Assembly: GCA_009746045.1 (NCBI GenBank)
Contig: RPFO01001645.1
Coordinates: 1 to 64,000, forward strand
DNA length: 64,000 bases
From: Mesostigma viride
Taxonomy: Eukaryota; Streptophyta; Mesostigmatophyceae; Mesostigmatales; Mesostigmataceae
Direction of reading: 5' to 3'
Shown one piece after another: positions 21,130-32,748 of the stretch. The notes under the pieces are model-generated. The model searched no databases and had not been told where the DNA came from. It saw only the letters and a list, made by a program, of their open reading frames with translations. A program made the position numbers and the translations under genes. Within the stretch, counting starts at the first letter, position 1; every line of letters starts with the position of its first letter.

Positions 21130-22500
21130 ATGCCGGTCCCATTTGGCAAATATAATCGATGATTAATTCCATGCAACATTTTGCGTTGGTCAAATGTGTA
21201 AATTTGCATTATTAATCGATTCAATAAAATTATGGGGGTGGGTATACCCACCATTTGATGGTTGAAAGTACTACTAGCTTCGTCGATTAACTCTTCTCAA
21301 CATGGTCCTCTAGTCGACTAGGAATGTACCAATCCATCAGGGTATCGAGAAACTTGTTATGCCGAAACACTCCGGTCGAAAATTTCGTGCCACCTGCAGG
21401 CAATCAAAAAGCGCACGCGGACCGACGGGAAAGAGTAGTTAGTTACGAAATTAAAAAAACGACAAAAAGTGTCACACGCGGCCCGGCGGGAAAAAGTAGT
21501 TTGTTACGAAGTTAAAAAAACGACGAAAAGTGTCACACTTTTCGGAACATTCGAAGTGGGCCCGGCCACCGTCTAGGTCATCTAGTCGCTCTACACGTAA
21601 GCCAGCCATAATTTCAATGCACAAAGCTACACATTTCCATCACCATTCATCTTCATCATCCTGAACGACTCGAACACGCGGACAAGATAACGGCAGGCTC
21701 GAGCTACCATGGTCCGGATTCTCCCGATTTCTGGCCTGCGCTGGTTGTCTCATTGATATATATACCCGACTTCTCCGTTAAATATCATCGACAGGGGTTC
21801 GAAAAAACCCACGAACGCCGTAGATGCAGATCCAACGGGGTAAACAACGTCACGACCGATCGACGCGGCGCCAAATAGTCACCTAGGTTCCTTTTCTGCG
21901 AGCCATTTTTCAACGTCGGGCCGCGTCGTGTACCCGAGCCCTTTTTCTGAATGTACCGTGACTTCAGTACTTTCCGTCACATGTTCTCGTACAATACTAC
22001 AAATTAACGCCAATAGAAACTCTCATCCCAAAATATATTTTGTATAGAGCCACGCCTCTTATTTAATTTCAAGGTACCTCTTATTTTATCTCAGCCCCCG
22101 CAGTGCCCCCACCCTGCGCAAAGTTTTGAAGCTAAAAGCCAGTTTTTCACCGATTTGCTGTATTGCTAGGAAATGCGCACCTAGTTTGGCGCGCACGTAG
22201 CCAGGTTTGACAGCTAGTGCTATGGCGCGGGATTTGCTTTGCGTCAGCGGCACTTTTGGAAATAGCTAAAGGGAACGAGCCTCGACCATGGAGGTCGTTG
22301 TTCGCTCGTTACTCTCCCTCACAACTGGTTTGTTGTCTTCGTGGAAGTGTTTCTGCTAACGGGCTGCCCGCGGCCACATGTGGCCGCCGCCCGCCGGATT
22401 TCGGGGCCCGCGGTCACACGTGGCCGCCGCATTTCGGTGGCCGCGGTCACATGTGGCCCCGGGATTTCGGTGGGGCCGCGGCCGGCCACAGGCCTACAAG
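21130..22500. other. Stretch without a recognised gene; two tandem and dispersed repeats
   Basis: A 63-bp sequence ending in AAAAGTGTCACA occurs twice in tandem (21415-21475 and 21478-21538). About 130 bp at 21640-21770 are clearly similar to 53890-54010. Tandem GC-rich units with CACATGTG lie at 22360-22480. No coding frame stands out. Confidence 0.5.
22360..22490. repeat. Degenerate GC-rich tandem repeat with CACATGTG core
   Basis: Three to four units of about 35 bp follow the pattern GCGGTCACATGTGGCC then a GATTTCGGGG-like spacer. A related set occurs at 24456-24540 (GGTCACATTGACCGCAGGAT). Confidence 0.65.
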
Positions 22501-22946
22501 TGAAACTATTGGCGGGAGACCGGTCTACCGTAGAAAAAAAGCACATTTTGGCGAATTAATTAATTTTTTGCGTTGGGCCGAGTATCGGTTTTTGGCCCGG
22601 CCTGTCGTCCAAATATGTACCACTCCTGGCATGTGACATTCAGATTCTGAGTGCCCTCATCGAGATCTATCAGTTGCACTACTAAAACTTTTGTTTGGAC
22701 CCCCGGACGTCCTACTTGGTCCGTCTGAACTTTGGCCCATTTGATGCTAAGGGCCCAGCTTACAGCCAATGTCAACTGTCTTGTTGGCCTACTATCGCTC
22801 AACTGAAAACGGGCTTTCCAGTATCCGAGGTATGATCCAGGATCCTCTCGCGGAGATCTGTCGATTGCGCTACTCACAATAAAAATCGAACTTGATTTTT
22901 GAACCCCAGTCTACGATAGTAGACTGGTCTTCCGCCAATAGTTTCA
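22501..22946. mobile_element. MITE-like element with inverted ends
   Basis: The left end begins TGAAACTATTGGCGGGAGAC. The right end (22911-22946) is its reverse complement with a few changes, giving inverted repeats of about 36 bp. Inside, a segment starting GAGATCT occurs twice (about 22660 and 22852). A 105-codon minus-strand ORF spans the interior, but nothing identifies it. The target duplication is not clear. Confidence 0.6.
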
Positions 22947-23496
22947 AGTCTTGTGACGGTGGTCACTTCTGGCTGCGGGTTGTGCTTGTTGTTAGTGTGC
23001 CCATTGGCCGATCAGTGGTAACTTCGAGGGGTGTGCTGAAATTGTCAGAACCAAAATTCCCGAGTACAGAGGGTTGACGGAACAAAATTCAGCCTTCTGA
23101 AATAAATCCTTGTTTTATTGCTGAAATCAGATATTTTCTAGTATCCGCGTTCCGAGGACTGCCTACATAATAGATTGGTGCCGACGTTGCCAACCTGGCT
23201 CAAGTCTCAGCCATACCTACCTAGAGGCTAGACCTCAAGAGCCTGCACCTAAACGTGCTGCGATGAAATTGTAGCTGCTGCACGGTCGACGGTGCGCCAA
23301 AGCCAGTATGGCTGACGATTTCGTAGACATGATGCTAGGTTTTGTTGCTGGATAAAACGTTTAACATAATCAGTGGAAGCGCATAGCAAATTTAGAGCCG
23401 ATAGCGACTAGCCCTGCTTGGGGGGGATTTTGCTTGCCTTGGCGTGAAATGCGAACCTGTCGGCTAACGGAACATTGAACATGGCCAGCAACAATA
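22947..23496. other. Stretch without a recognised gene
   Basis: No ORF over 60 codons with protein-like composition and no strong repeat was seen. An AATAAA-like site lies at 23100. Confidence 0.4.
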
Positions 23497-24010
23497 GTGT
23501 CTAGGAAAGAGTCCGAGTGCAGGAGCGTCCGCCGCAGGCAGACCTATAAAGGTATATCAGCGTGGCTTATGCCACGACGTCCACTTTCTCGGCCACGGTC
23601 TTCGTCTGAGCCACGATCACCATCTCAATCATCTCATTCATCTGGTAAAGCTGGCCACAGCCTCCCTGCATGGCGATGCCATGCCCGAAGGAGTGCCTGA
23701 TCCGACGCCATCGTCAGGGGATCTACCGCCGCCAGGGAATCTGAATAATGTCGAAGCTAGCCGCAACTCTGAATCTCACGAGAAGAGTAGCGGGACAAGC
23801 GCTGGGTCGTCTCACTCACGTCCGCATTCTGACGATATTGCTCGGAATTCAGGTCATGGAAAGCATCGCCGTAGCTCAACTGAATCTTCAAGCAGCGACT
23901 CTACAACAAGCAGCAGCTCTTCAAGCAGTGATGCAGAAAGCTCGCAGCGGCCATCAAAGCGCAGGAAGGAGGACATTTTATGTAGTGCCTCTAGTCAAGC
24001 AGGAGTTTAG
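23497..24010 (+). pseudogene. Ser/Arg-rich ORF pair, possibly one broken gene
   Basis: ORF 23497-23700 has an RS-like segment (SRPRSSSEPRSPSQSSHSS). ORF 23681-24010 in another frame is Ser-rich with a basic end (SSSSSDAESSQRPSKRRKED). Low-complexity Ser tracts occur in both hosts and transposons. Function unknown; a coding role is uncertain. Confidence 0.3.
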
Positions 24011-24455
24011 AGTTCTCAACCTAGTAAACCCACAGAGCACTTGCCAGTTGCCCGGCCAAATATGGCCAACTGGCCATGACCTCGAGTTTTGGCCCATGTG
24101 GCATGTGTGACTTCACTTCATCACTTGTTACGGCGTCATCTAAATTTATTATTGTCGCTGTTAATTTAATGGTTTGACGGTCCTCAATCCTATCGTGCAC
24201 ATTGGATATCGCCACTGTGCCTACTGAAGGGAGTGAAGGCTGTTACTATAGTAGTAAGGGCTGTAAGGCCATAAGCCGGTGAGTCATAGTTGCCTTAACA
24301 GTGCCTGCCATTTGTAATCCACGTCCCACCTAACATTATGCCTATATAATGGTATAGCAACCCCCCCCCCTGCATTCCCCAATACAAAGCTGACCTAGGC
24401 TAAGCACTCAATGGTGTGTATAACACATCTTGCTTGCAACAAAGCTATGTTGAAA

Positions 24456-24540
24456 GGTGCGACCGCGGGATTTTGGTGGCTGAGGTCACATTGACCGCAG
24501 GATTTTGGGAGCCGTGGTCACACGCGACCGCAGCCCAAAA
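24456..24540. repeat. Second copy of the GC-rich tandem motif
   Basis: Two to three units (GCGACCGCGGGATTTTGG, then GGTCACATTGACCGCAGGAT) are related to the repeat at 22360-22490. Confidence 0.5.
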
Positions 24541-24699
24541 ACCCTTAGCAGAAACACTGCTGCGTGGGGATGAAATAGTTCGAGTAGCCCGGAGCAGCCC
24601 CCGTGAGTGGTTGCATGCTGTCCATTGCCACAAGAATGGATTGACGGAAATGACAATAATGTATTTTGTTAAGAATGTGTGTAGCATTGGGAACAAAGG

Positions 24700-26320
24700 T
24701 CAGATAGGACTGTTAATTATCTAGTCGAGTCCACAAAATGTCCTAGTTAGCTACGACGGTACCGCTGGGTACATACTGTACCATGTGACGAATGTCAGCA
24801 GGACTAGAGTACTAGTAGTCTAGCTAGGGACCGTACGCTACGTGCATGAAACATGTGACTACCAGCGTACGCAGGACTGAGACAGCTGACAGGCTGACTG
24901 TAGCGTCGCGCCGACGGTCTGCACCCACGGCCCACTGGCGGGCTGGCGGCTGGCCAGTGGAACGTTGGAACGTTGAGACGTTGAGCTAGAATAAATGTGA
25001 ATGCGATGAATAAATAATATAAGGATTCCATATCCTTGCGCCTGCATTCTGAGCCTCCATTGAGCTTGCGTTCTTGCGTTCATACATTATCATAACTTGA
25101 ATTTTATTATCGGTCAAAAACATACCTCACAACATTCAAAAAAGAAAACACGCCAAAAAACAAGCGTGTCGAGGAGGCGGAAGCCCCCGACGATACTAGA
25201 AATGCCGGACGTGCATGCCTGGAGAAGAGGTGGAGGAGGGCCCGAGGCTGTAGAGCTAGATTCGGCTGAGAAGCGTGCCAGAAAAGCCGCTAGACGTCGC
25301 AGCCTGCGTCAGGAGAAAGAGCAGGCGGCCAGCAGACAGCGGGAGCCGGTTGACGAGGCCTTAGCGGCCGTCACTCCCGGCCAGGCCACACTGGTGCAGG
25401 CGGCAAATAATTTCCCCGGCCGGTGCGCCTGCACCTAACCTTTTAAATCAAGAGACCACGTACGGTGCCACACACTGCCCGTCGGTCCTCGCCCCCTCCC
25501 CAGATCGGGGGGGCGAACGTGGCTGAGCCGGGGCGTCAGAATTCCCCCGCGCCCACGCCCGGACAAGCAGCAATTTTGCATGCACGGCTTAACCAGAACA
25601 CCCGTGGATTATTCCATGGCGGCCCGGATATCCTCCTCCTGCGCTGATTCGCCCTGGCGGTGCTCGCCATGCAGGGATATATACGCCTTCGTGGTGCAAA
25701 CACCCACACGAGGCAGGTCCTAGTGGGACGGCCCAGACAGCGCCCACTGACCCCTCCCCTACCTGGCCACGGCTGCGCCCCCCACAGTGCCTACACCAGG
25801 ACCCGGGGTTGTGCAGCCCGCATGGGGTGGGGCACAGGGCCCCAGACAGCCCCTGCCCCGGCCCGGCCCTGCAACAATGTTCAGGGGACCAGACCAACAT
25901 CCTCCCTGGTACCCAGGGGCCTCAGACTGACCCTGGCCCAGTGGCCGACGCGCCGGTGGCTGCCGGTCAGGCACCAGCCCCTGTCTCAACCTCCCCCATG
26001 CACATGGGGTGAGGTACAGGAGGACCCAGTGGCAATGCTGACCCGGCGCAGCTCAGGTCGCTCTAGACAGCCAACCTCCTGACACGTGAGCAGAACTAGG
26101 AGGTGGTGGATGGCATCATATGGCCGCCATAACAAAGCATGAGCGCCGGGCATCGTCGGCTTCAAGCCCGCCCAGCTCCAAACTGCTGTGCAAGACTTCC
26201 TGACAGCTCGCGAGCCCGCACAGGGTGAGTTTTTGTTGTTAATTGGGGAACCAATTGTGGGAGGCTGAGCCCGCAGGCCCGCCACTGATTGCTATTGAAC
26301 CCTTGCGGCTGGCCAGGCCG
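24700..26320 (+). other. Possible remnant of an LTR-type element with a gag-like ORF
   Basis: Bases 24713-25095 hold LTR-like features: a TGTTAATTATC start, AATAAA-like signals near 24990-25020 and a short transcript-end-like tail. ORF 25097-25438 follows at once and encodes a basic protein (KRARKAARRRSLRQEKEQ). The next 800 bp contain Pro/Ala-rich open frames (25465-25647 and 25660-26082). No zinc knuckle, protease or reverse transcriptase is visible and no second LTR was found. This is a weak call. Confidence 0.25.
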
Positions 26321-26339
26321 CAAGGAGCTCAGTGGCACG

Positions 26340-26500
26340 GCGCTAACCGATAAGCAGTGAAAAATAGTACGGCGTATAATACGATTAGTACGCGTATTAT
26401 ACGTAATACGTAGTTTTACCGTACGAAATATGTGGTTTTCGTACGGTGCAGCTCTACGACCGCGTACAATACGCGTATTTGGCACGTACGAGATAATTTC
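26340..26500. repeat. TAC/GTA-rich repeat, copy 1
   Basis: The stretch is dominated by TAC, GTA and CGTATTATACG words and begins GCTAACCGATAAGCAGTG. Similar words recur at 27715-27930 and 39108-39300, with shared blocks such as CTAACCCGAGACTA. Confidence 0.5.
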
Positions 26501-26745
26501 GCGCGTTTGGAGGGGCCTGGGAGGCTGCGGCTCGGTCTTTTTGCTTACTCCTAGTATCTATGCGTACAATTGCAAGGTTACCGCGCGGGCGACGTGGTTG
26601 CTCGGAATGCTGCCAAGCTGGCCGGAAAACACAGAGACGAAGGCAATACAGGCTGTACCTACTGCAAGTCTGTGTACCCCGGCATTGTTGGTGCGCGCAT
26701 GCTAACAATTCGACAAAACGTCTATAGCAGCCATGGGAGACGAAA

Positions 26746-27385
26746 TTGGCGATGCTGGTGATGGCCCCTTTGGTGACTGATGACGGGGATGAGATGGCTG
26801 TGCAACAGGAATCTGTTTGGACCTTTATATCAAAGGATAAACTTATCAAGGATGGATGGGCACCTGACAGGGAATTACGCAATGGGCATGCCTGTCAGAC
26901 ATGCAAGGCGGCCTTAATGGCACTGCCACGCGGGCGAAGGCTCACCGATCATGGGTAGCCAATATGCAACCTTCAACGGGGTGAGCAAATGCATGAATCC
27001 GCCAAAGGCGTTTTGTGTCAGGCTGCTGCAGGAGGAGGCGGAGGAGGCCAAGAAGCGGCGACGGCAGGATGCTGCTCGAGTAGAGATGGCGGCCGAGTTC
27101 CGGGACCTGCGTAGGGAAGGTCTGATGAATGAGGAGCCAGGGATCGAGGAGAGTGATGCACGAACGTGGAAGTGTGCCCGTGCTAGCACTAGCAACACCG
27201 GAGCTGGGTCCAGCGCATCGCAGAGCAAGGGGCGTTCCGATAATGTATCATTGGCCATGGATGGAGTCACGTGCAGTTTTTCAAATGGGATTGCAATCGA
27301 ATCCAGCAACCATCCTATTTATGGTCTTGATATTAGCAGCGTGCACGTTGATATTTGTGTTTTAAGGGCCTTCATGCCATGTTAA
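26746..27385 (+). pseudogene. hAT-like transposase relic 1 (BED-type N-terminus)
   Basis: Open frames contain GHACQTCKAAL, then in the next frame NGTATRAKAHR, then GVSKCMNPPKAFCVRLLQEE and a charged helix. C-x2-C, a downstream His and 'KCxNPP' before a helical Glu/Lys region fit the BED zinc finger that starts many hAT transposases (family knowledge). At least two frame changes break it, and no catalytic part follows. It ends with a 109-bp tandem duplication. Confidence 0.4.
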
Positions 27386-27403
27386 GGCTTCACTATTGAC
27401 GTT

Positions 27404-27621
27404 AACACTTGATTGAACATTAGGGTAAATGAAGATTTATTCAGCAAGCATGATGATGACGGTGGCTTATATTCAGTTGATGCCATGCCGTGTTGGAATT
27501 ATTACATGTGAAAACACTTGATTGAACATTAGGGTAAATGAAGGTTTATTCAGCAAGCATGATGATGACGGTGGCTTATATTCAGTTGATGCCATGCCGT
27601 GTTGGAATTATTACATGTGGA
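27404..27621. repeat. 109-bp tandem duplication
   Basis: Two nearly identical copies in direct orientation, starting around ACACTTGATTGAACATTAGG. Confidence 0.9.
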
Positions 27622-27714
27622 AACACGTGTATTTTGTCATGTTTAATTAAGGTGGTACATGCTCAGATATTCTTATACCTCCAAAACACAGAAAAGCAAG
27701 CCATTTAGCAGTTA

Positions 27715-27935
27715 ACCGTACTATTGCGTATTATACAGCGTACTACCGTATTATACATAGTACACCCCGGGACCGTATTTTACCGTACTACGTACTATTT
27801 AACTCTGGCGATAAGGCATCCTCGAGACACTAACCCGAGACTATACCGGCGGTGTTGGTCCGTACGGCACCTCGGGTATGAAAATACGCCGTATTCCACG
27901 GTATTGACGCTTTCGACCGCGTACGCCGTACGACT
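27715..27935. repeat. TAC/GTA-rich repeat, copy 2
   Basis: The composition matches 26340-26500. Its right end (GTACGACTTTCACTG) is the reverse complement, with changes, of CAGTGAAAAATAGTACGG at 26354, so the two may be the ends of one hAT-type element of about 1.58 kb. CAGTG is a common hAT terminus. An 8-bp target duplication was not found. Confidence 0.4.
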
Positions 27936-28295
27936 TTCACTGTTTTTCACTTTGGACTTAGCCGATTTTGGAGGTCGCGGACGTGTCACGCGGTGGGGAG
28001 AGGCCCAGGAACCTGTCGGTGGTGCTGAAAGTGCTGAAATTGCAGCGAGTGCATAGCTACTTGCTAGTACGCGCGTGACGGTGTGCCTTTTTACATGCTT
28101 TGACCTTGCTTTGACAGGATTTAATATTGCGCGGGAGAAAAGCTGTTAGAGGACAGCCTGGCAGAATCATAAGGTTTAGGGACGGGTGCACTTCCAGAAA
28201 GACGCAGAAGAGTGAAGACGCAGTTAAAGCAAATGGAGGGTGCCGGGTGCGACGGTACATGTATTGTGCGCTAGGCAGTCCTAAAAGAGGCGACC

Positions 28296-28895
28296 ATGCC
28301 TAGAGTTCCAGTCGTCAAAAGGGGAGAGGAGTATCAATACCTCCACCTGATTGACGAGGTGGAAAAGACCGTGAGTGGGGAAGACGTGGTAGTCGGCCAG
28401 AGGTGGCCAGGGGTGCAAGCTGTGCGATTTATACAAGTTCGGCAGGCCTGGCAACTTAAGCAAGGATCGCGCTGTCGGCCATCTCGGCCACATCCCCAAC
28501 AAGGGAGCCACATTTTGCCAGCAGTCTAGGAATGTAGAAGGCCTGATCGGGAGGCTTCAGGCGGCTGAGGCAGCCCGGTTGGAAAAGAAGGAGCAAATTA
28601 AAAGGCAGTGCTCGGTGCCCGCGTTGCCAAGGCCCTTCTGCCTGCCGCTGCCCCGGGTGCTGGCCCTTGTGGCTCTGGCAAGGCAGTGCAGAAGACGATT
28701 CCACAGTGCTTTTCCAATGCTCAGCTCCAGGAATTCCGCCTTGCCCAGGCCTCTTTCTTTTACGAGAATGGCATTCCGTTTCACGTCGCCGCCAGCGCCT
28801 CGTACAAGAACATGATCGCGGCAGTGGCAAAGTATGGACCTGCCGCAGCAGTGAAGGTCAATTCTGGGTTCGTTGCCAATGATTTTATTTTTTAG
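28296..28895 (+). pseudogene. hAT-like transposase relic 2 (BED finger and start of DUF659-like part)
   Basis: The frame from ATG 28296 reaches GQRWPG, then another frame gives CKLCDLYKFGRPGNLSKD and AVGHLGHIPNKGATFC, a C-x2-C...H...H BED pattern. A third frame gives RLAQASFFYENGIPFHVA and SYKNMIAAVAKYGPAAA. 'FFYENGIPFxVA...YKxM...KYGP' is characteristic of hAT transposases of the DUF659 type. Two frame changes (near 28393 and 28610) and loss of the catalytic core make this a relic. Confidence 0.6.
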
Positions 28896-29282
28896 GGATT
28901 CGTGGCATGCACTTGTTGTGATTGTGCAGCGAAGCTGCCATCTATAGTGCTATGACATCCTCTGCAACGAGGCTGCCAGAGCTCTGGGTGCATTATACCA
29001 TTCAATCATGTATTATGTTGTCAATGATGCATTGTAATAAAAGAGACCGGTGTTAGATGGTCAATAGTTTGCATGTCCACAATATACAAATGTACTTGAA
29101 GGATGTATTGCAATGTCGATCTAAGTGTGGCAGGTGGCAAGTCACTGCCATTATGCTCATTAATGAATAGCAGAGAGCATAGTACATAGTAACATTTGTT
29201 GGCTGCAGGGCCACACATCCTTAGAATACCCCGTACTTTAAGCCTTGGCCTCAATACCCCGTACTTTTTTACCACAATTTCA
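28896..29282. other. Stretch without a recognised gene
   Basis: No protein-like frame. ATACCCCGTACTTT words at 29223-29270 match those right of the retrotransposon (39108-39170), so the retrotransposon inserted into a sequence of the TAC-rich family. Confidence 0.4.
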
Positions 29283-29287
29283 AAAAT

Positions 29288-29934
29288 AGTTAGCATTTTG
29301 GGCAACCAATATGCTAAGTGGATGCAGTTTGGAAAGACCTTTCCAACGCCGTGCTGACCGCCTGAAACAGACAAGGGACAAGAAAGATATCAGGTCCCGA
29401 AGTCCTAGCCGTCCGTGGCCGACTAGGGTGCAGTCCTCTGGTATAGTGGACAGGACACGTGGCAGGCCGTGCCTGCACAGGCTTAGCCTGACTATCACGT
29501 GACTGTGGTCCACGTAGACCAGGAGGAGCAGCAGCCTGTGACTGGTGGGGTACTGGAGCTGGCACAGGACTGCAAGGATACTAGGCCTTGCAGGCTTGTG
29601 ACAGGTCCTGTACTTCCTAGGTTGCAGAGTCTAGGCAAATCCAGTTCGTCCTGGCTCTGCACTGATGCCAGTGGACGTTGAGGATTTGCTCGCACGCCTG
29701 CACGTGCCTCGTCACGCCGATGGGAACGAGGAACAACGCAAAGGATATAGCTTGGTCATGGGGATGGCCAGCTATCTTGGCAAGCACGAACCGAGGCTCC
29801 CACATTGGACGTGGAAACGCTCACCGTGGTCGTGGCTTGGTGCACGGGTTAAAAGGTTGCTGTCTTGCAACTTTGGCTCATCCCGTTGTGCGCGTGAAAG
29901 ACCAGGAGCTCACGCTCTGGCTTGGTTGTTAACT
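29288..29934 (+). repeat. 5' LTR of the copia-type element
   Basis: 647 bp, beginning AGTTAGCATTTTGGGC and ending GGTTGTTAACT, with AAAAT just outside. It differs from the 3' LTR by 3 bp of length. A leader ORF frame opens inside it (29665). Confidence 0.9.
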
Positions 29935-29963
29935 CGTATTATTGCATTCCTGTTGCGAGGTTT

Positions 29964-31122
29964 CATGTCGGCCGAGGCTCGGGTTGGAACACCTGAGTCG
30001 TCTTCTCCTAGGCGCGAAGCTGCACCAGAGTCGCCGGCGCGCGAGAACTCTTTCTATTATCCCTATACTCATCGATCCAACGCCTCCACCTTCGTGCAGG
30101 CGGCCTACGTTGCGCGGGGCCTTGCTGAGGGCGGTTGGGTGGCTGTGTTTGGCAACGCAGCAGGGCCGTCGGCGAACGACCCCGTGGTGATGAGGATCCG
30201 GGCGACGACGTCGCCAGGAGAAACAGGGAGGGTGTGCACGGAGCGTCTCGTGGCCATACGAGACGAGATAGCTTCGTTGATTTATAGTCTAGAAGTTGCG
30301 TACCAGGGCGGGCACGTGACCATCCAGGCGCTCGACTTGGCGCGAGAGACGCTGGGGTCAGCTGGTGGCCATCTGCTAATTAGGTGGTACCAGGTTATAT
30401 AATCACTGGGTGGCGACGAGCTCGTTGGGAGAGGGGACCGACGCGTCGCACATAATTCGGGACGCGCAGACGCGCGAAGCGGACAGCCCGTGGGATTCCG
30501 CCGAGGTGGTTGCTCAGACTTGTGAGCATTTGGTTAACATTTTGATCCAGGAGTCGCGTGGGCACGCGGATCACTGGGTTATCACCACACGTCCGCCAGG
30601 CATCTGGTCGACCTTGGACACGCCAAGAGTACAGAGCAGGCCAGGGGCGACAGGGCCAACGGTGACGGTAATCACCGGTCGGAGGTCACCGACGAAGACT
30701 TCCACGAGCAATTCGTGGACAGACCGACAGGCATCATAGCCAGGTCGTCGCAGCAGATCGACGAGGGCGACGGCACGAACGAGGGGTACTCCGCTCGGCG
30801 CAGAGCAGAGTTGCACATTCCGTTTGAGCCGGAGCACGACTTTGCTGAGATAGGTCGGGGGTCTCGCAACGATCGGCGAGGTGGTGGTAGCAGGTGGGTC
30901 AGGAACCTTCAGTGGTATCGCCGGGGCAGTGCGCCCAGAGTGCCGGTGGAGCAGACAGCAGCCGGGAGGCCGGTGAGCCGTGTGCTTGGTCCTTACAACG
31001 CGGAGGAGGTCCGCGCCGTTCCTCGGGTGGGGACACCGGTGGCACGCACTGCACAAGAGCGTGAGGAGGAGGCAGCACCTGGAGAGCAGCCGACGGCCTC
31101 TTCAGGCAGTGCCAGCGCTTGA
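29964..31122 (+). pseudogene. Leader ORF upstream of gag, unknown function
   Basis: From ATG 29964 (MSAEARVGTPESSSPRREAA) a frame runs to a stop at 30402. It continues in a second frame (30410-30739, SSLGEGTDASHIIRDAQ) and returns to the first (up to 31122, ending SGSASA). Read together this is a protein of about 380 residues, hydrophilic, with no recognised domain. The frame is also open backward into the LTR to 29665. Extra ORFs before gag are rare in Ty1/copia elements. Two frame changes and one stop make it a relic here. Confidence 0.45.
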
Positions 31123-31154
31123 GCCTGTACTTCTTTGTCTATCGCCTGTATTGT

Positions 31155-32539
31155 TTTGTCGTCCCACTGTATATAATGCCTCGTGGCAAACCGGGCGACG
31201 GCGACAAGGGCGAGACGGAGGCACCGGCTGGGGAGAGCCAGGAGCCTAGGAAGGACAAGGAGCAGCTGGTGGGGGAGGCAATCCCTGCCAGCGACGGCGA
31301 TGGGGGAAAGCGACCAGGCAGCAAGAGACGGCACGAAGACTCGATGGAGGAGGCGCGCAAGGTGCGGGCGACAGGGCCATCTGATGCAATAACGGTGGCG
31401 AATGGGCAACCAGCCGTCGAGAAGCGTAAGAGGGACACCTCCGCTGACGGCAATGGTAAGAGGCTTCATGTGGATGTGCCCTCCCCTGTGCCTGCTGGAC
31501 CAAGTGGTGCTGTTGTTGTGACACCCGCTGTGGTGGAGCCAGTGAAGGCGATGCCAGGGTCGAGGCCTCACATGAGTGCAGTCACTCTCATGAATGGACA
31601 AAAGCCTCTTAACCAACTGCTAGCACAGGAAGCTTTAGACAAGTGGCTAGAGGACATGGAGCTGGTTGTACTCTCCGTGGACCCCACTGTCAACCTAGTG
31701 CAAGTGTTTCACTCGTCCACGTGCAACAGGGACTCATCAGAGCGTGTCAGGGAAAAGGCTAGGACTGGGGTCAAGGATAAGCTAACCTGGGCACAGTTCC
31801 TGGATGGGTTGAGGGAGGAGTTCTCTGACAAGGTGCTCAACCTCACCAACTATTTTAAGCATCAGTATGATCGACACCTTTGAGATCGTGGGTCCTGTGG
31901 CAGAGGAATGGGCTAGGCTCAACCGTATCAGGGACAAGGGGGCCAAGTATGGCTTCCTGGTCACAGATAGGGCCTTGGCAGACTATTTCCGTGACCGTAT
32001 GGGTCTGAGTGTGGATGGTAGGAACAGTGCCCGCATGTTTCTTAACCAGACTGATGGCTCCTTGCGTGCTCTGGAGCTTGTAATCCTCAGCATAAGGAAG
32101 CCAGATCCTGCCTGCAAAGCTATCCAGTCCCATGCATGGCAGCAATGCCACCTCCGCTGTGCAGGGCCAAGGTGATGTCCCCGGGTACCCAGCCCGTGAT
32201 GGGGCAAGGCCTAACAAGCGTAAGCGCTTCAGGCGCCAGAGGCAGGGGGCTCAGGGTGGCAAGGGTGCAGGTTCCCAAGGAGGGGTTGGGAGCCAGCAAG
32301 CTGGTGGTCAGCAGGGTAAGGGTGGCCAAGGGCAAGGCAAGGGCCAAGCTCAAGGCAACCAGGGCAAGCAGGGTGGGCAGTCTCAGGGAGGCCAGGGGAA
32401 GCCTGGCAAGGGTGGGGCTGGGTCTGGGAAGAAGGGTGGAGCATGCTTTGTGTGTGGCAAGGAAGGTCACTGGCGTCGTGAGTGCCCTGACAGGAAGGCC
32501 AAGCCTGCTGGGGCAGGGGGCCAGTCTGGGCAGCAGTGA
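31155..32539 (+). pseudogene. Gag with a CCHC zinc knuckle, frameshifted
   Basis: Starts MPRGKPGDGDKGE at 31155. A charged, Pro-rich N-terminus leads to the helical capsid-like part (EALDKWLEDMELVV, WAQFLDGLREEFSD). Frame changes near 31870 and 32140 follow. A Gly/Gln-rich linker precedes CFVCGKEGHWRREC (32444-32485), a canonical C-x2-C-x4-H-x4-C knuckle that binds RNA. The stop is at 32537. Gag would package element RNA in virus-like particles. Confidence 0.8.
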
Positions 32540-32748
32540 CTAGCTACATCATCCCCTGTAAATAGTCAATCACCCCTTGGGGAAGGTGTGCTGGATGTAC
32601 ATAAGGACGGGGGTGTGCCCCTTGTGCAGCACCAAGGGTGTAAAGATGTTGTTCTTCCACTGGATTGCAATAACAATGCTGCAGCTGAATTCCCTATGCC
32701 TCATGCAGGTGGTGGGTCTCCAGCAGGTGCTGGCCTGGAGGGCCAAGG

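Noticed and set aside
20829-21254. 141-codon minus-strand ORF over gene C
   Set aside because: It is the complement of the plus-strand text, which has a start, stop and palindrome context. Not certain, but the plus reading is better.
30571-31616. Minus-strand ORFs of 160-207 codons inside the retrotransposon
   Set aside because: Shadows of the leader ORF and gag on the plus strand.
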